Below the pieces are notes generated by a model, which saw only the letters and a list, made by a program, of their open reading frames with translations, was not told the DNA's origin and did not search any database. This document shows positions 51,197-51,299 of a DNA stretch of 51,299 nucleotides, piece by piece. The translations under genes were made by a program, and so were the position numbers. The first letter of the stretch is position 1, and every line of letters begins with the position of its first letter. The stretch is from assembly GCA_964417555.1 (NCBI GenBank), contig CAYQIM010000064.1:1-51299 (forward strand), read 5' to 3'. The stretch is from CAYQIM01 sp964417555 (lineage in GTDB: Bacteria > Pseudomonadota > Gammaproteobacteria > Diplorickettsiales > Diplorickettsiaceae).

Positions 51197-51299
51197 CGTT
51201 TCTTTCGACGAGACAATGAGAGCATTGCGGAAGCAATGCGAAGTTGAGGAGCCCGCGATAGGCGTGCGTTGACGGGCGAAGCAGGAAACGCATCACGCC
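51197..51299. repeat. GC-rich structured segment at the right edge
   Basis: Composition changes sharply from AT-rich to GC-rich. The segment holds GCATTGC-GGAA-GCAATGC (51222-51239) and an interrupted inverted repeat with arms GGCGTGCGTT (51261-51270) and AACGCATCACGCC (51287-51299). It replaces what should be the 5' part of the repeat-protein gene. It looks like the edge of an interspersed or mobile element; identity and extent are unknown because the window ends here. Confidence 0.5.

Overview
The window is bacterial chromosome from an AT-rich gammaproteobacterium. Gene order and protein sequences point to the Coxiellaceae/Legionellales, most like an arthropod-associated Rickettsiella/Diplorickettsia-type lineage (inference from recalled family resemblance; no database was searched). 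Supporting points are the fused LplT-PlsC-acyl-ACP synthetase, the rplM-rpsI-petABC-sspA-sspB and tig-clpP-clpX-lon-hupB-ppiD blocks, the rlmE-ftsH-glmM block, a cytochrome bc1 complex, a Mg-type HemB, and several lineage-specific coiled-coil or tandem-repeat proteins.

Layout. 1-310: 3' end of a lambda-type tyrosine integrase that stops just before the 3' end of a tRNA-Lys gene, so a mobile element probably lies to the left. 311-745: four tRNA genes on the minus strand (Pro-Arg-His-Lys in transcription order). 1035-4466: the three-domain phospholipid-recycling enzyme. 4511-12199 (minus): rplM, rpsI, petA, petB, petC, sspA, sspB, a retropepsin-like RimK-associated protease, rimK and rarA. 12482-24596: hemB, tRNA-Leu, tig, clpP, clpX, lon, hupB, tRNA-Val, tRNA-Asp, ppiD, ispD (minus), cysQ, mdh. 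25076-35711: a coiled-coil protein, ftsK, trxB, mlaA, a frameshifted dps, an RRM protein, comF, glmS and a hypothetical coiled-coil protein. 35890-42699 (minus): two tandem MFS transporters, rlmE, ftsH, glmM. 43186-47608: tRNA-Leu, ispF, yqgE, ruvX, murJ, ribF. 47775-51299 (minus): two tandem-repeat hypothetical genes, each broken, ending in a GC-rich structured segment at the right edge.

How it fits together. Much of the window is protein quality control and respiration: trigger factor, ClpXP with its adaptor SspB, Lon, FtsH, PpiD, and the three bc1 subunits. Peptidoglycan precursor supply (GlmS, GlmM, MurJ), isoprenoid synthesis (IspD, IspF) and outer-membrane lipid handling (Aas, MlaA) are also present.

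The most unusual content is repetitive DNA. Family 1 is an interspersed element of up to about 150 bp whose core is a 53-54 bp palindrome (TATACCGCTCG ... CGAGCGGTATA). I find seven copies plus degenerate ones, in gene borders, touching the glmS stop codon and the ispF start codon. Family 2 is a longer nested palindrome with two copies. One lies between ftsK and trxB with 13-bp perfect terminal inverted repeats. The other lies inside the petB reading frame, where it is translated into an extra basic N-terminus. The two family-2 copies show compensatory base changes in two stems, which suggests that the fold itself is maintained. Other oddities are a PpiD that lacks its parvulin domain, a ribosomal protein S9 with a 13-residue acidic insertion, and three genes broken by one-base or one-codon lesions (dps and the two repeat-protein genes).
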